NCBI GenBank assembly: GCA_902386085.1
Contig: CABMIA010000016.1
Span: forward strand, 1 to 13,146
DNA from: an uncultured archaeon
Lineage (GTDB): Archaea > Halobacteriota > Methanosarcinia > Methanosarcinales > Methanoperedenaceae
Direction of reading: 5' to 3'
DNA: 13,146 nucleotides
Part shown: piece by piece, positions 6,721 through 13,146 of the stretch
Position numbering within the stretch: position 1 is the first letter of the stretch
How the letters are laid out: the number at the start of each line of letters is the position of its first letter
Notes under the pieces: generated by a model
The model's input: the letters and a program-made list of their open reading frames with translations, nothing else
What the model was told of the DNA's origin: nothing
Database searches by the model: none
Program-made: the position numbers and the translations under genes

Positions 6721-8739
6721 ATGTCTAACTTCCCCTCAGAAGAACCAGTCCTCGTAACCTGCGGCCTCCCATACGCCAACGGCAAATGCCATATCGGGCA
6801 CCTGCGTACATACGTGCCAGCCGACATTTTCATCAGGGCGCTCCGGAAGCAGGGACAGGAGGCGGTATTCGTATGCGGCTCTGATGCGCACGGGACGCCA
6901 ATTGTAGTGAACGCAGAGGAGCAGGGCACAACTCCAAAGGAGCTTGTCAATAAATATCATCTGCATTTTGAAAAAATTTTCAAGGCAATGGAAGTCGAGT
7001 TCAGCATCTTCGGGAATACGGACTCCACCACGAACCACGCCCGCACTAACAGCATCGTCGAAGCGCTTATCGATGCGGGATACGTGTATCCCCAGGTCAT
7101 CCGCCTTGCATATTGTCCAAAGGATAAAAGGTTCCTTCCCGACAGGTATGTGGAAGGCATCTGTCCTTATTGCGGCGCAGTAGCACGGGGCGATGAATGC
7201 GACCAGGGATGCGGAAAACATCTTGAGCCCGGGGAGATTAAGAACGCAAAGTGCCGTATCTGCGGCAATCCAGCCGAGTACCGTGAGCAGGAGCATTTCT
7301 TTTTCAGGCTCTCAGCTTTTGGCGGCTTCCTTTCAGAATATCTGGATACGCTCGGCGGCACATCAAATGCCATAAACTATGCAAAAGAATGGGCAAAGGA
7401 ACTTAAAGACTGGTGCATCACGCGTAATCTGGAATGGGGCGTTAGGTTCCCCGGGCACGACGATCTCGTTGTGTATGTCTGGGTGGATGCGCCGATCGGA
7501 TACATCTCCTTCACAGAGGAATGGGCTAACAAAACAGGCAACGACTGGGAAAAATACTGGCGGCAGAAAGCGCGCGTAATCCATTTTATCGGCGAGGATA
7601 TTACCTACCATCACTGCATCTTCTGGCCCGCGATGCTCAAAGGCGCAGGTTACACACAACCGTGGGCAGTAGTTGCCTCCGGGATGCTGAAGATCGATGA
7701 CAGGAAGTTCTCAAAGAGCAGGGGTTACGTTGTATGGGTGGACGAGGATTACCTTGACCACGGTTTCCATCCCGACCTCCTCCGCTATTATATCGCAAAT
7801 TACACCTCGCATACCAAGGAATTGAACTTCTCATGGAAGGTCTTCCAGGATAAGGTAAACAATGAGCTTGTGGGAGCGCTTGGGAATTTCCTTCACCGGA
7901 CGCTGCATTTTGCGCATAAGAACTTTGGCGCCATTCCCGAAGGCGAGGTTGACAGGGATATTTTTGAAAAAATAAGTTCGACAATCAATACCGTAATATC
8001 AGCTTTCGATGAATACGAGTTCAAGAAAGCCACCGATGCGATGATGGAACTGGCACAATACGGGAACGCATATTTCCAGTCGCACGAGCCGTGGCAGCTT
8101 GTAAAAAACGATGTAAAATCATGCGAACGCGTAGTGAAGAACTGCCTTCAGATATCAAAAGCGCTTATTCTGCTGTTTGAGCCTGTACTTCCCGGAAATA
8201 TGGAAAAAGCGTGGAAACAGTTGTCCCTGCCAGGCGATGTTCATACTGCGCGGTTTGAAGACGCCCTTGTTGAGATCCCGTCTGCGAAACTCGAAGCGCC
8301 TTCGATATTATTTACGAAGCTCGAAGATAAGAAGATAAAGGAGATGGAAGCCATCCTCGACAGGAGGATAAAGATAGCGATAGCGAAAGAGAAGAACAAG
8401 CTTGAAGCGGGGACTGAGAAGGCCGAGATAACATTTGAAGAATTCCAGAAAATGGATATAAGGATCGGCACTGTGCTGGCAGCGGAAAATATCAAAGGTT
8501 CGGACAAGCTGCTTAAGCTTGAAGTGGATATCGGGGAGAAGCGCCAGATCGTTGCAGGGATCGCGAAATCCCATTCTCCTTCAGAACTTGTCGGAAAGCA
8601 GGTCGCTGTCCTTGCAAACATGAAGCCTGCAAAACTTTTCGGAGTGGAATCGCGCGGAATGGTGCTTGCGGCAGATGTTGAGGGCGCGGTGCTGTTAATG
8701 CCTGAAAAGAAAGTCAGGGAAGGTACGAAGGTAAGATAG
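6721..8739 (+). CDS. metG: Methionyl-tRNA synthetase with C-terminal tRNA-binding domain
   Basis: This 672-residue class I synthetase charges tRNA(Met) with methionine using ATP. The HIGH signature is at 24-27 (in [12 protein letters not shown]) and the KMSKS-type loop is KFSKS at 329-333. The connective peptide carries zinc knuckles: CPYC (148-151), C160/C164 and CRIC (178-181), as in archaeal MetRS. The anticodon-binding helical domain follows to about 540. Residues 572-672 form an EMAPII/Trbp111-like OB-fold (DIRIGTV, then [10 protein letters not shown] and [17 protein letters not shown]), which helps dimerisation and tRNA binding and is a separate protein in some archaea. The ATG at 6721 is supported by the conserved N-terminus and the TATA spacing. 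It ends with tandem stops TAG-TAA. The next gene begins 4 nt later, so the two form an operon. Confidence 0.97.
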   Translation: MSNFPSEEPVLVTCGLPYANGKCHIGHLRTYVPADIFIRALRKQGQEAVFVCGSDAHGTPIVVNAEEQGTTPKELVNKYHLHFEKIFKAMEVEFSIFGNTDSTTNHARTNSIVEALIDAGYVYPQVIRLAYCPKDKRFLPDRYVEGICPYCGAVARGDECDQGCGKHLEPGEIKNAKCRICGNPAEYREQEHFFFRLSAFGGFLSEYLDTLGGTSNAINYAKEWAKELKDWCITRNLEWGVRFPGHDDLVVYVWVDAPIGYISFTEEWANKTGNDWEKYWRQKARVIHFIGEDITYHHCIFWPAMLKGAGYTQPWAVVASGMLKIDDRKFSKSRGYVVWVDEDYLDHGFHPDLLRYYIANYTSHTKELNFSWKVFQDKVNNELVGALGNFLHRTLHFAHKNFGAIPEGEVDRDIFEKISSTINTVISAFDEYEFKKATDAMMELAQYGNAYFQSHEPWQLVKNDVKSCERVVKNCLQISKALILLFEPVLPGNMEKAWKQLSLPGDVHTARFEDALVEIPSAKLEAPSILFTKLEDKKIKEMEAILDRRIKIAIAKEKNKLEAGTEKAEITFEEFQKMDIRIGTVLAAENIKGSDKLLKLEVDIGEKRQIVAGIAKSHSPSELVGKQVAVLANMKPAKLFGVESRGMVLAADVEGAVLLMPEKKVREGTKVR

Positions 8740-8743
8740 TAAT

Positions 8744-9286
8744 ATGATACGCACATTTATTGCCGTGGAACTGCCTGAGAAATTCCTCCCCGAGATAGAA
8801 AGAATAAGCGCGGTGCTTAAAACTCCCGGAATAAAACTTGTGGAACCGAAATTGGTGCACATTACCCTGAAATTCCTGGGAGATATTCATGAAGACAAAG
8901 TCGAGCAAATCGCCTCCGCCTTATCGCAGGTCAATTGCGAACCGTTCGAAGCGAGGATCAAAGGTGTAGGCGTATTTCCGAAACCTGACTATATCAGGGT
9001 TATCTGGCTCGGGTCAGAAGGCAGGTTTGATGTATTGCACAAAGAAGTGGAAAGGGTTCTTTCACCGTTCAAATTTGAAAAAGACAAGAATTTTTACCCC
9101 CATGCAACCCGCCCCCGGGTGAAAACACCGGGAAAAAAGGAAGAAATCCTTGAAAAAATAAAAAAAATGGAAAGTGCTGACCTCGGGACGATGAAAGTAG
9201 AATCCATAAGCCTGAAAAAAAGCACACTCACACCAAAGGGTCCGATATATGAAACCTTAAGAGAGATAAAATTAAAAATATCTTAA
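8744..9286 (+). CDS. thpR: RNA 2',3'-cyclic phosphodiesterase (ThpR / LigT, 2H family)
   Basis: This 180-residue protein matches the usual length of the family. It hydrolyses RNA 2',3'-cyclic phosphate ends to 2'-phosphomonoesters; the family was first found as tRNA half-ligases. Both 2H motifs are present: HITL at H39/T41 (in LVHITLKFLG) and HAT at H120/T122 (in FYPHATRPRVK). The bases after the second HxT read R-P where many relatives have a hydrophobic residue and A or G, so this strand is slightly unusual although the catalytic pairs are intact. The start MIRTFIAVELP is typical of the family. The gene follows metG after 4 nt, with a weak ribosome site (AAGGTAA) inside the metG end. It is therefore probably co-transcribed with the synthetase. 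Confidence 0.93.
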   Translation: MIRTFIAVELPEKFLPEIERISAVLKTPGIKLVEPKLVHITLKFLGDIHEDKVEQIASALSQVNCEPFEARIKGVGVFPKPDYIRVIWLGSEGRFDVLHKEVERVLSPFKFEKDKNFYPHATRPRVKTPGKKEEILEKIKKMESADLGTMKVESISLKKSTLTPKGPIYETLREIKLKIS

Positions 9287-9330
9287 AAATATAATTAAAG
9301 TTACTCACCGCTTTCGCTAATTTCGCGCAT

Positions 9331-9489
9331 CTAATCTATTACAATCCCAAAAGGCGAAGGCAATCTAATATCCTCTGCAAGCTCCATTACTTCAATTAGT
9401 GTATCGGGTCGTTGAGCCCTGAGGTCTTCAACAAAATCATTTATCTTTTTTGAACTTGCACATTTAAAGATCCATTCAATGCAGGCAGT
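9331..9489 (-). pseudogene. C-terminal remnant of an unknown protein
   Basis: The minus strand is open for 52 codons ending in TAG at 9333-9331, with strongly protein-like text: a cysteine- and tryptophan-containing opening (CIEWIFKCASSKK), a helical middle (NDFVEDLRAQRPDTLIEVM) and the end ELAEDIRLPSPFGIVID. No ATG, GTG or TTG opens this part: a TAA lies at 9492-9490 and the first in-frame ATG is at 9387, leaving only 18 codons. It therefore looks like the 3' end of a gene whose front was lost. The family is not recognised. It sits between thpR (convergent) and the surface-protein gene, only about 25 nt after the stop of the latter. Confidence 0.45.
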
Positions 9490-9499
9490 TTAATAAGAC

Positions 9500-9525
9500 A
9501 GAGAAGATACCCTGTTATCTTCTCT
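9500..9525 (-). terminator. Perfect hairpin at the end of the surface-protein gene
   Basis: AGAGAAGATA (9500-9509) and TATCTTCTCT (9516-9525) form a perfect 10-bp stem with a 6-nt loop. The stem overlaps the stop codon (9517-9515) of the minus-strand surface protein. No long T tract follows on that strand, so this may protect the 3' end or end transcription weakly. Confidence 0.45.
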
Positions 9526-9850
9526 TCTCAAATATATATAATGCCGATAGCCCTGCCACAATAGTCACTATTATTCCAAATCCAGGAGATGGCTTAGGAG
9601 TTGATGCTGGAATTGTAGGTTCACCAGTCGTCTCTACAGAAGTAACAGGTTCGACAGTAGTATTTGCAGGCATAACAGTGGTATTTCCTGCTTCAATTGC
9701 AATTTCCGTTATATTTGTTTCATTTTCATTTGTTTCATTTACATCTGTGATATTGTTGGTCAGATTTGTAGCTCCAAAAGCTGTTCCCACTCCTGAAACG
9801 AATAAAGCTGTCACACATAGTGCAAATATTATTCTATATTGTTTTTCCAT
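9515..9850 (-). CDS. Small secreted glycoprotein-like protein with PGF-CTERM sorting signal
   Basis: This 111-residue protein has an N-terminal signal peptide (residues 1-26, hydrophobic core FALCVTALFVSGVG, likely cleaved after AFG). The mature part, about 27-88, is short, disordered and rich in N, T, E and P, with seven N-x-T sequons (N29, N33, N38, N43, N46, N56, N63). The C-terminus is tripartite: PGF (89-91), a hydrophobic helix and the basic tail EKRR. This matches the PGF-CTERM signal that archaeosortase A processes for lipid anchoring in S-layer and other surface proteins of Euryarchaeota. A Shine-Dalgarno GGAGG (9863-9859) lies 8 nt before the ATG. The mature chain has no folded domain, so it is probably a glycosylated cell-surface spacer or minor envelope component; its exact role is unknown. 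Confidence 0.85.
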   Translation of the reverse strand: MEKQYRIIFALCVTALFVSGVGTAFGATNLTNNITDVNETNENETNITEIAIEAGNTTVMPANTTVEPVTSVETTGEPTIPASTPKPSPGFGIIVTIVAGLSALYIFEKRR

Positions 9851-9858
9851 ATTTTTAG

Positions 9859-9926
9859 CCTCCCATATACGAGATTGTCGGAAAAGTACTTAACTTTCAC
9901 TAATGTTAGATTAACTATATATAAAG
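9859..9926 (-). promoter_or_regulatory. Promoter and Shine-Dalgarno of the PGF-CTERM protein gene
   Basis: On the minus strand, CTTTATATATAG (9926-9915) is a strong TATA box. A transcript would begin near 9893 and carry a leader of about 40 nt with a clear GGAGG at 9863-9859. This gene is thus translated with a leader, unlike metG, tiaS and the HTH regulator in this window. Confidence 0.6.
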
Positions 9927-9960
9927 CATAAGGTAACACAATCATCATCATAATCCATAC

Positions 9961-10164
9961 TTAACGGTTACGGGCTTGATATCGTTTTTTGGGCTTTAAG
10001 GGTTTTTCACATGGCCGCATTTCTGTGAGGAATTCTCGCTCCAGCGCAAGTCCCTCTGATGATGCCTCTGCAGCGAAAACAACCTCACCTGATCTATAAA
10101 TTCCTATTCCGGATTTGCCTCCAAAAATAGATAAAGAAAGGATTTCATAATAAGAAAACAGCAT
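9961..10164 (-). CDS. Hypothetical 67-residue protein, weakly supported
   Basis: The frame has protein-like codon use, a middle part reading [21 protein letters not shown] and a basic tail ([11 protein letters not shown]). I do not recognise the family. Its ATG (10164-10162) interlocks with the nadE ATG (10163-10165) in the palindrome CATG, so the two genes would diverge from the same four bases. No TATA box or Shine-Dalgarno is visible upstream on the minus strand, where the DNA is already nadE coding sequence. It may instead be a spurious frame over the nadE leader. Confidence 0.35.
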   Translation of the reverse strand: MLFSYYEILSLSIFGGKSGIGIYRSGEVVFAAEASSEGLALEREFLTEMRPCEKPLKPKKRYQARNR

Positions 10165-10933
10165 GAACCAGAACTATCCGGCAGTGAAAAGTAAGCTTGT
10201 AACCTTCATACATTCTAAAGTGCAGGAAGCCGGCTCAACCGGCGCAGTCATCGGGTTAAGCGGCGGTGTGGACTCCTCGCTGACCGCATATCTTGCAGTT
10301 TAGGCGCTTGGCAGTGAAAATGTATTGGGTCTCCTGATGCCTGAGAAAACGATATCATCAAAACAGGACATCGATGATGCAAAGGAGGTCGCAAGGCTTC
10401 TTGGTATTAACCACAAGGTCATTGAGATATCAGCGGTCTTGCAGTCATTTTCAAAATCCATCCCGGATTTTGATAAAAACAACCTGACGGCAAACGGGAA
10501 TCTCAAGGCGCGAACGCGCATGTGCATCCTGTATTACCATGCCAATCTCATGCGCCGCATGGTCATCGGGACCGGTAACAAGACCGAACTGCTCCTTGGA
10601 TATTTCACAAAATACGGAGACGGCGGGGTTGATATCGAGCCGATCGGTGCACTTTACAAGACACAGGTGCGCGGTCTTGCCCGGCATACGGGCGTACCTG
10701 CCCGGATTATTGATAAAACGCCTACCGCCGGTCTCTGGCCCGGGCAGACAGATGAAGGTGAACTGGGCGTAACGTATGAAATCGCTGATAAAATCCTCTC
10801 CTTGCTGGTAGATGAAAAAAAGGACGTTCCAGAGATCAAAAAAGTTTACCTGCCTGAAAATGTGGACAGACTGGTTGCGCTGGTACGCGCTAATGAACAC
10901 AAGAGGATTCCTCCCCAGTCATGCGAAATCTGA
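10163..10933 (+). pseudogene. nadE: NH3-dependent NAD+ synthetase, interrupted by one in-frame TAG
   Basis: Read from the ATG at 10163, the gene has 256 sense positions with one TAG at codon 47 (10301-10303). NadE makes NAD+ from deamido-NAD+, ammonia and ATP. The ATP-pyrophosphatase P-loop SGGVDSS (33-39) lies before the TAG. After it come the conserved family parts: GLLMPEK, the ARTRMCILY region, GTGNKTELLLGY, KYGDGGVDIEPIG and the C-terminal HKRIPP. There is no frameshift and no other damage. The frame after the TAG (first in-frame starts TTG 10325, ATG 10337) lacks the P-loop, so an internal restart should not give an active enzyme. The options are a recent nonsense mutation, a sequencing or assembly error (AAG, CAG or GAG to TAG is one base), or amber readthrough, for example as pyrrolysine if the host has that system. 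The 3' end overlaps tiaS by 44 bp. Confidence 0.85.
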
Positions 10934-12158
10934 TAAGCGGTTTTGAGAGATGCCTCCTGGCGCATGGCGGAACCTCATAGAATCCGGGCAATATGTTCCT
11001 CGGTAGCATCTCGATTTCCTGTTCCTTTTTTATGGCGCCGCATTTCACACATCTGTAGCCCTGATCCCTGCCTATGGATTTCATCCGTTTGCCGCAACAT
11101 AGGGGATTTCTCGGTACTTCTGAATTTAGCGTTTTTATATTGATCTTCTCAAGGTTCATTGTCCGGTCTTTCACGCTTCCATAAACCTCAACTTCATCTC
11201 CAGTACAAAGCTGCCTGATAATGCTGCGAAAGCCTTTAGTTGGCTCAAACGCAGCACATCCCAGGGCAGCAGAGCCATCGTTTAATTCAAAGAAAACATG
11301 TCCTCCTTCAATCGTTTCGGGATTTTTGCCTACCATCCCCCCGATGATGTACGAGCGGTCATCTTTTACATCGCTTATTCTTGCACGAACAAGGTGCATA
11401 TCCGTGTTCTGGTTAGTTCTGTAAACAACATATCGTTCCACGGGTTCACTTCTGATCAGCGAGAAAGCAGATCGCACAGCGCTTTCGCTTTTCCCCCGGA
11501 TGCCGAAAAGAATCGGGTCAGGGGAATGCGGCGCGAATACGATACGCTTGTTTTCATAATCCACCGTGTCCCACGTGTCGGGTGTCGAGGATGCAGTCCA
11601 GACCGATTCCTGATCGATCTCCCGTGTCGTGCCCCACCGCACTTTTTCCCTGTACGCGATCAACTCATATGTAAAATCAGGAAGACCGCACAGGGCAAAA
11701 CCCGCCGCTGCAAGGGCTCCTATAAGACCTCTCCCGTTCTTGAATCCTTTATGGCTTAGGTTGTAGCGCGCCAGGAGTTCCCTGGCTTCGCGGATTTCCA
11801 GGACGTCCTGCACAGCCCGCATGGAAAACAGGGCGAGGTCGTTTTGCAACTCTTTCGAGGTTCTTTCAATGAACACGACTCCGGGGTTCGTATTCTCATC
11901 AGAGAAAACCGCCATGTTTTCCACAGTTTCGACGACTAACCTTTTAATCTCCCAGGCAGCCCCGGCTTCTATCAAATCAAGCGGAAGCGCCAGGGCAGCA
12001 TTTCCGCGGGTTTTGTATTTTATGTTCGGGTTAAGCCGGATTAAAAGGGGATATTCCCGGATGGTTCCGTATTCTTTTAGTTTTTCGATTAGCACGGCTG
12101 CAAGGTAGGTTGTGCACATCCCGTCTTTTGAATCCGTATCATCGATCCCGATAATCAT
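10890..12158 (-). CDS. tiaS: tRNA(Ile2) 2-agmatinylcytidine synthetase TiaS
   Basis: This 422-residue protein attaches agmatine to C34 of tRNA(Ile)CAU using ATP, so that the anticodon reads AUA as isoleucine; it is essential in archaea. The kinase-like N-terminus has the DDTD motif at 6-9 (MIIGIDDTD) and the GMCTTYLA segment. A ferredoxin-like middle part follows, then an OB-fold near 250-340 (VRARISDVKDDRSYIIGGMVG). A zinc ribbon has C354/C355 and C370/C373 (in YRCVKCG), and the C-terminus is typical of the family (LPGFYEVPPCARRHLSKPL). The ATG at 12158 is fixed by the conserved N-terminus. A TATA-like TTTAATATA (12188-12180) lies about 26 nt upstream with no Shine-Dalgarno, so the mRNA is probably leaderless. 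It ends in TAG inside the 3' end of nadE. Confidence 0.96.
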   Translation of the reverse strand: MIIGIDDTDSKDGMCTTYLAAVLIEKLKEYGTIREYPLLIRLNPNIKYKTRGNAALALPLDLIEAGAAWEIKRLVVETVENMAVFSDENTNPGVVFIERTSKELQNDLALFSMRAVQDVLEIREARELLARYNLSHKGFKNGRGLIGALAAAGFALCGLPDFTYELIAYREKVRWGTTREIDQESVWTASSTPDTWDTVDYENKRIVFAPHSPDPILFGIRGKSESAVRSAFSLIRSEPVERYVVYRTNQNTDMHLVRARISDVKDDRSYIIGGMVGKNPETIEGGHVFFELNDGSAALGCAAFEPTKGFRSIIRQLCTGDEVEVYGSVKDRTMNLEKINIKTLNSEVPRNPLCCGKRMKSIGRDQGYRCVKCGAIKKEQEIEMLPRNILPGFYEVPPCARRHLSKPLIRFRMTGEESSCVH

Positions 12159-12178
12159 GATTGCTACACTCTATCGCC

Positions 12179-12209
12179 GTATATTAAATCTTGGCAACCA
12201 TTTATATAG
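12179..12209. promoter_or_regulatory. Divergent promoter region of tiaS and the HTH regulator
   Basis: Two TATA boxes lie in the 72-base gap. TTTATATA (12201-12208, plus strand) is centred about 26 nt before the ATG at 12231. TTTAATATA on the minus strand (12188-12180) is centred about 26 nt before the tiaS ATG at 12158. Both spacings put the transcription start at the start codon, so both genes are probably leaderless. Confidence 0.55.
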
Positions 12210-12230
12210 AAGCACAACCAATCAAATTTG

Positions 12231-13146
12231 ATGAACAAGGAGTTGCTTATCAACCGGGTTATTCCAATTTTGATCAAAGCCGGGTTCATCATTTCCGATC
12301 GCTGCGACATCCGCCCGAGAAGTTTTGACCTGGCAGCGCGGCGGGATGATCTGCTGCTCCTGATCAAGGTGCTTTATAACATCGACGGCCTGAATGAGGA
12401 AACCGCACAGGAGATGCTCTTCCTCTCAAAACACCTGAACGGGAACCCTGTTGTGATCGGGGAAAAAACCCGCGACCATTCCCTGGAGACGGGTGTTGCA
12501 TATTTCAGGTACGGGATAACTGCTTTTGATATTTATACCCTGAATGATTATTTTATCGACAACTCCCCTCCTCTTATTCATGCAGAGCATGGCGGTTTAT
12601 ACGTAAATATCGATGGGGGCATCCTGAAGGAAGAGCGCACCAGGAAAAACATCTCTCTTGGCGCTCTTGCTTCCATGCTTGGTGTTTCCAGGAGGACCAT
12701 AAGCAAGTACGAAGAAGGGGAAATGGCAGCAAGCGTTGACGTGGCTCTCAGGCTCGAAGAGATCCTCGATAAAGGATTTGTTATTGCTGTAGGACTATTT
12801 GAAAAGCGAGATTTGCATGAGTCAAGGGCACCGGGCGTTAATGAGGACATTAAAAAGGAATCTTCAAATGTCTTTTCATCCCTCAAGAACATGGGATTCA
12901 ATGTTTTGCCGATCTCACAGGCGCCATTCGATGCGGTATCTATTTCTTCGGATCGCAGGGATAAAAATGCTACTATACTCACAGGCGTCGGCGAGTACAC
13001 AACTACAATGGTCAAGAAGGCGCATCTTATGAGCAGCATATCCGAGGTTGCCCGCACCCAGTCGCTCCTGATAGTGCACGGGACGAGCAAAGCAAAAAAT
13101 ATTGAAAGAACTGTGCTTGTTGAGGATAAGGAATTGAAAAAGTACG
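12231..13146 (+). CDS. Archaeal HTH-type transcriptional regulator, 3' end cut by the window
   Basis: The frame from the ATG at 12231 stays open for 305 codons to the window edge, so the gene is partial; its family is usually a little over 310 residues, so nearly all is here. Residues 1-110 look like the restriction-endonuclease-like fold of this family (FDLAARRDDLLLLIKVLYNID at 32-52). Residues 142-163 are an XRE-type helix-turn-helix (SLGALASMLGVSRRTISKYEEG), followed by a dimer-like C-terminal part up to LVEDKELKKY. This matches the archaeal 'putative HTH-type transcriptional regulatory protein' group, widely conserved but of unknown target. It is divergent from tiaS and might regulate that promoter or its own; this is inference. 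Confidence 0.9.
   Translation, partial: MNKELLINRVIPILIKAGFIISDRCDIRPRSFDLAARRDDLLLLIKVLYNIDGLNEETAQEMLFLSKHLNGNPVVIGEKTRDHSLETGVAYFRYGITAFDIYTLNDYFIDNSPPLIHAEHGGLYVNIDGGILKEERTRKNISLGALASMLGVSRRTISKYEEGEMAASVDVALRLEEILDKGFVIAVGLFEKRDLHESRAPGVNEDIKKESSNVFSSLKNMGFNVLPISQAPFDAVSISSDRRDKNATILTGVGEYTTTMVKKAHLMSSISEVARTQSLLIVHGTSKAKNIERTVLVEDKELKKY

Noticed and set aside
10451..10900. 149-codon minus-strand open frame
   Set aside because: It is antisense to nadE, which has unmistakable NAD synthetase motifs in this interval.
12578..13090. 170-codon minus-strand open frame at the right end
   Set aside because: It is antisense to the HTH regulator, whose helix-turn-helix and family text on the plus strand are clear.
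1..13146. General recoding of TAG as a sense codon
   Set aside because: tiaS, metG and the kinase all end at TAG exactly where their domains end, and metG has a back-up TAA directly after. One internal TAG in nadE does not support a genome-wide recoding.
1..13146. CRISPR arrays, insertion sequences, integrases, toxin-antitoxin or phage genes
   Set aside because: No regularly spaced repeats, no transposase or integrase motifs and no terminal inverted repeats with target duplications were found on either strand.

Overview
The window reads as archaeal and euryarchaeal, most likely a member of the Methanosarcinales (an ANME-2d / 'Candidatus Methanoperedens'-like genome is my best guess, by inference only). 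The pointers are TiaS, an archaea-specific tRNA(Ile2) agmatidine synthetase; an archaeal MetRS with KFSKS and zinc knuckles; the archaeal HTH regulator family with an N-terminal nuclease-like fold; a small surface protein with a PGF-CTERM archaeosortase signal; TATA boxes about 26 nt upstream of start codons (leaderless promoters); and moderate GC content with AT-rich intergenic DNA.

Layout. (1) 1-1537: a promoter with a TATA box, a short dyad and a Shine-Dalgarno, then what looks like a decayed small HMA-type metal chaperone (64-206). Its degenerate frame overlaps the start of an intact membrane protein that fuses an HMA domain, a DsbD/UreH-like six-helix domain and a C-terminal cupredoxin-like domain; a copper-handling role is likely. 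(2) 1752-5468: a very large soluble hybrid sensor kinase with six PAS domains, two related coiled coils, HisKA, HATPase and a C-terminal receiver. (3) 5469-6533: gene-poor DNA with a strong hairpin plus T tract (5589-5661), a small zinc-ribbon protein on the minus strand and a few tiny uncertain frames. (4) 6534-9286: tRNA-Gly(GCC) with an odd first acceptor pair, then metG and thpR as a tight two-gene operon. (5) 9331-10164: the minus-strand C-terminal remnant of an unknown gene, a signal-peptide/PGF-CTERM surface protein, and a weakly supported 67-codon frame. (6) 10163-12158: nadE interrupted by one in-frame TAG, converging on and overlapping tiaS. (7) 12231-end: the 5' part of an HTH-type regulator, divergent from tiaS and cut by the window edge.

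How it fits together. The central block is housekeeping translation and RNA metabolism (tRNA-Gly, MetRS, the 2',3'-cyclic phosphodiesterase ThpR, the tRNA-modifying TiaS) plus NAD synthesis. The left end is metal homeostasis and signalling. I do not see an obvious new defence or mobile system: no CRISPR array, transposase, integrase or toxin-antitoxin pair is recognisable. The observations most worth following up are the in-frame amber codon in nadE, the G1-A72 acceptor pair of tRNA-Gly, the decayed HMA gene with its promoter dyad, the coding-like remnant at 9331-9489, and the structured element after the kinase.
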